Part shown: piece by piece, positions 64,000 through 64,000 of the stretch
Layout: every line of letters begins with the position of its first letter
How positions within the stretch are numbered: position 1 is the stretch's first letter
Assembly (NCBI GenBank): GCA_029339505.1
Contig: JAQISU010000097.1
Span: 2,870,001-2,934,000 of the forward strand
Source of the DNA: Unio delphinus
Taxonomy: Eukaryota > Mollusca > Bivalvia > Unionida > Unionidae
DNA: 64,000 nt
Direction: 5' to 3'
Translations under genes and position numbers: made by a program
The notes under the pieces: generated by a model
Database searches by the model: none
What the model saw: only the letters and a program-made list of their open reading frames with translations
What the model was told of the DNA's origin: nothing

Positions 64000-64000
64000 A

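Larger units (their letters stand above)
50739..64000. mobile_element. Element 2: degraded Maverick/Polinton-like virus, inverted, truncated by the window end
   Basis: It starts with the same 16-bp terminus as element 1 (AGCAGCAGAGAGGGTG, 50739-50754), then carries homologues of nearly all element 1 genes in the same relative order but with the opposite orientation, penton end first and ATPase last. The ATPase stop lies two bases before the window end; by comparison with element 1 the far terminus should lie about 260 bp beyond. Frameshifts, stops and deletions affect most genes. Apart from the outer 16 bp its left end is unlike that of element 1, and its proteins differ at many positions, so it is a separate lineage and not a copy of element 1. 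Confidence 0.9.

Overview
This is a stretch of animal nuclear DNA, AT-rich and full of micro- and minisatellites, from an invertebrate. A mollusc is my best guess. The pointers are an intron-rich receptor gene with galaxin-type cysteine repeats, a tRNA-derived SINE whose tail resembles mollusc SINEs, decayed LINEs of two kinds, and two Maverick/Polinton-like (adintovirus-like) endogenous DNA viruses. The species assignment is inference.

Layout. 1-7,600: satellites and a duplicated ~1-kb block that in both copies leads into a 44-bp minisatellite. 7,631-40,521: one host gene on the + strand. I assembled eleven coding exons whose splice phases all agree and whose total coding length (3,303 nt) is divisible by three. 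It encodes a signal peptide, a charged linker, a galaxin-like cysteine-rich ectodomain, one membrane helix, and a long cytoplasmic tail with ZU5, a UPA-like region and a helical, possibly death-fold, C-terminus. Its introns hold 24-, 55- and 50-bp minisatellites, a LINE remnant and, in the intron between the galaxin and membrane exons, a complete viral element. 40,522-50,738: intergenic DNA with an I/Nimb-like LINE remnant, a 42-bp array grown inside its endonuclease region, a SINE and further minisatellites.

Element 1 (19,556-34,992; 15,437 bp) has 318/319-bp terminal inverted repeats that begin AG and end CT, and a 5-bp target duplication (CAGCG). Every recognised gene looks intact. They are an A32/FtsK-type packaging ATPase, a DUF5679-like zinc ribbon, a phospholipase A2-like ORF with no ATG placed behind a canonical -1 slippery heptamer, a retrovirus-type integrase, a 1,290-aa fusion of B-family polymerase, SF1 helicase and HNH domains, a small Cys-rich protein and a NUMOD/HNH homing endonuclease. 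A hairpin-repeat intergenic region separates these from the virion genes: two core/unknown genes, a pVI-like protein with an adenain-type cleavage site, a double-jelly-roll capsid protein, a hydrophobic minor protein, an adenain-like protease, a repeat-shafted fibre-like protein, a two-helix membrane protein and the penton.

Element 2 (50,739 to beyond the window end) is a divergent relative in the opposite orientation. It is broken by frameshifts, stops and at least two internal deletions, but keeps almost the same gene order. Comparing the two copies supports start codons, conserved protease sites and variation in fibre repeat number. The strongest candidates for something undescribed are the polymerase-helicase-HNH fusion, the frameshift-coupled zinc-ribbon/PLA2 pair, the covarying tandem hairpins in the central intergenic region, the nested inverted termini, and the galaxin-ZU5 receptor that hosts the virus in an intron.
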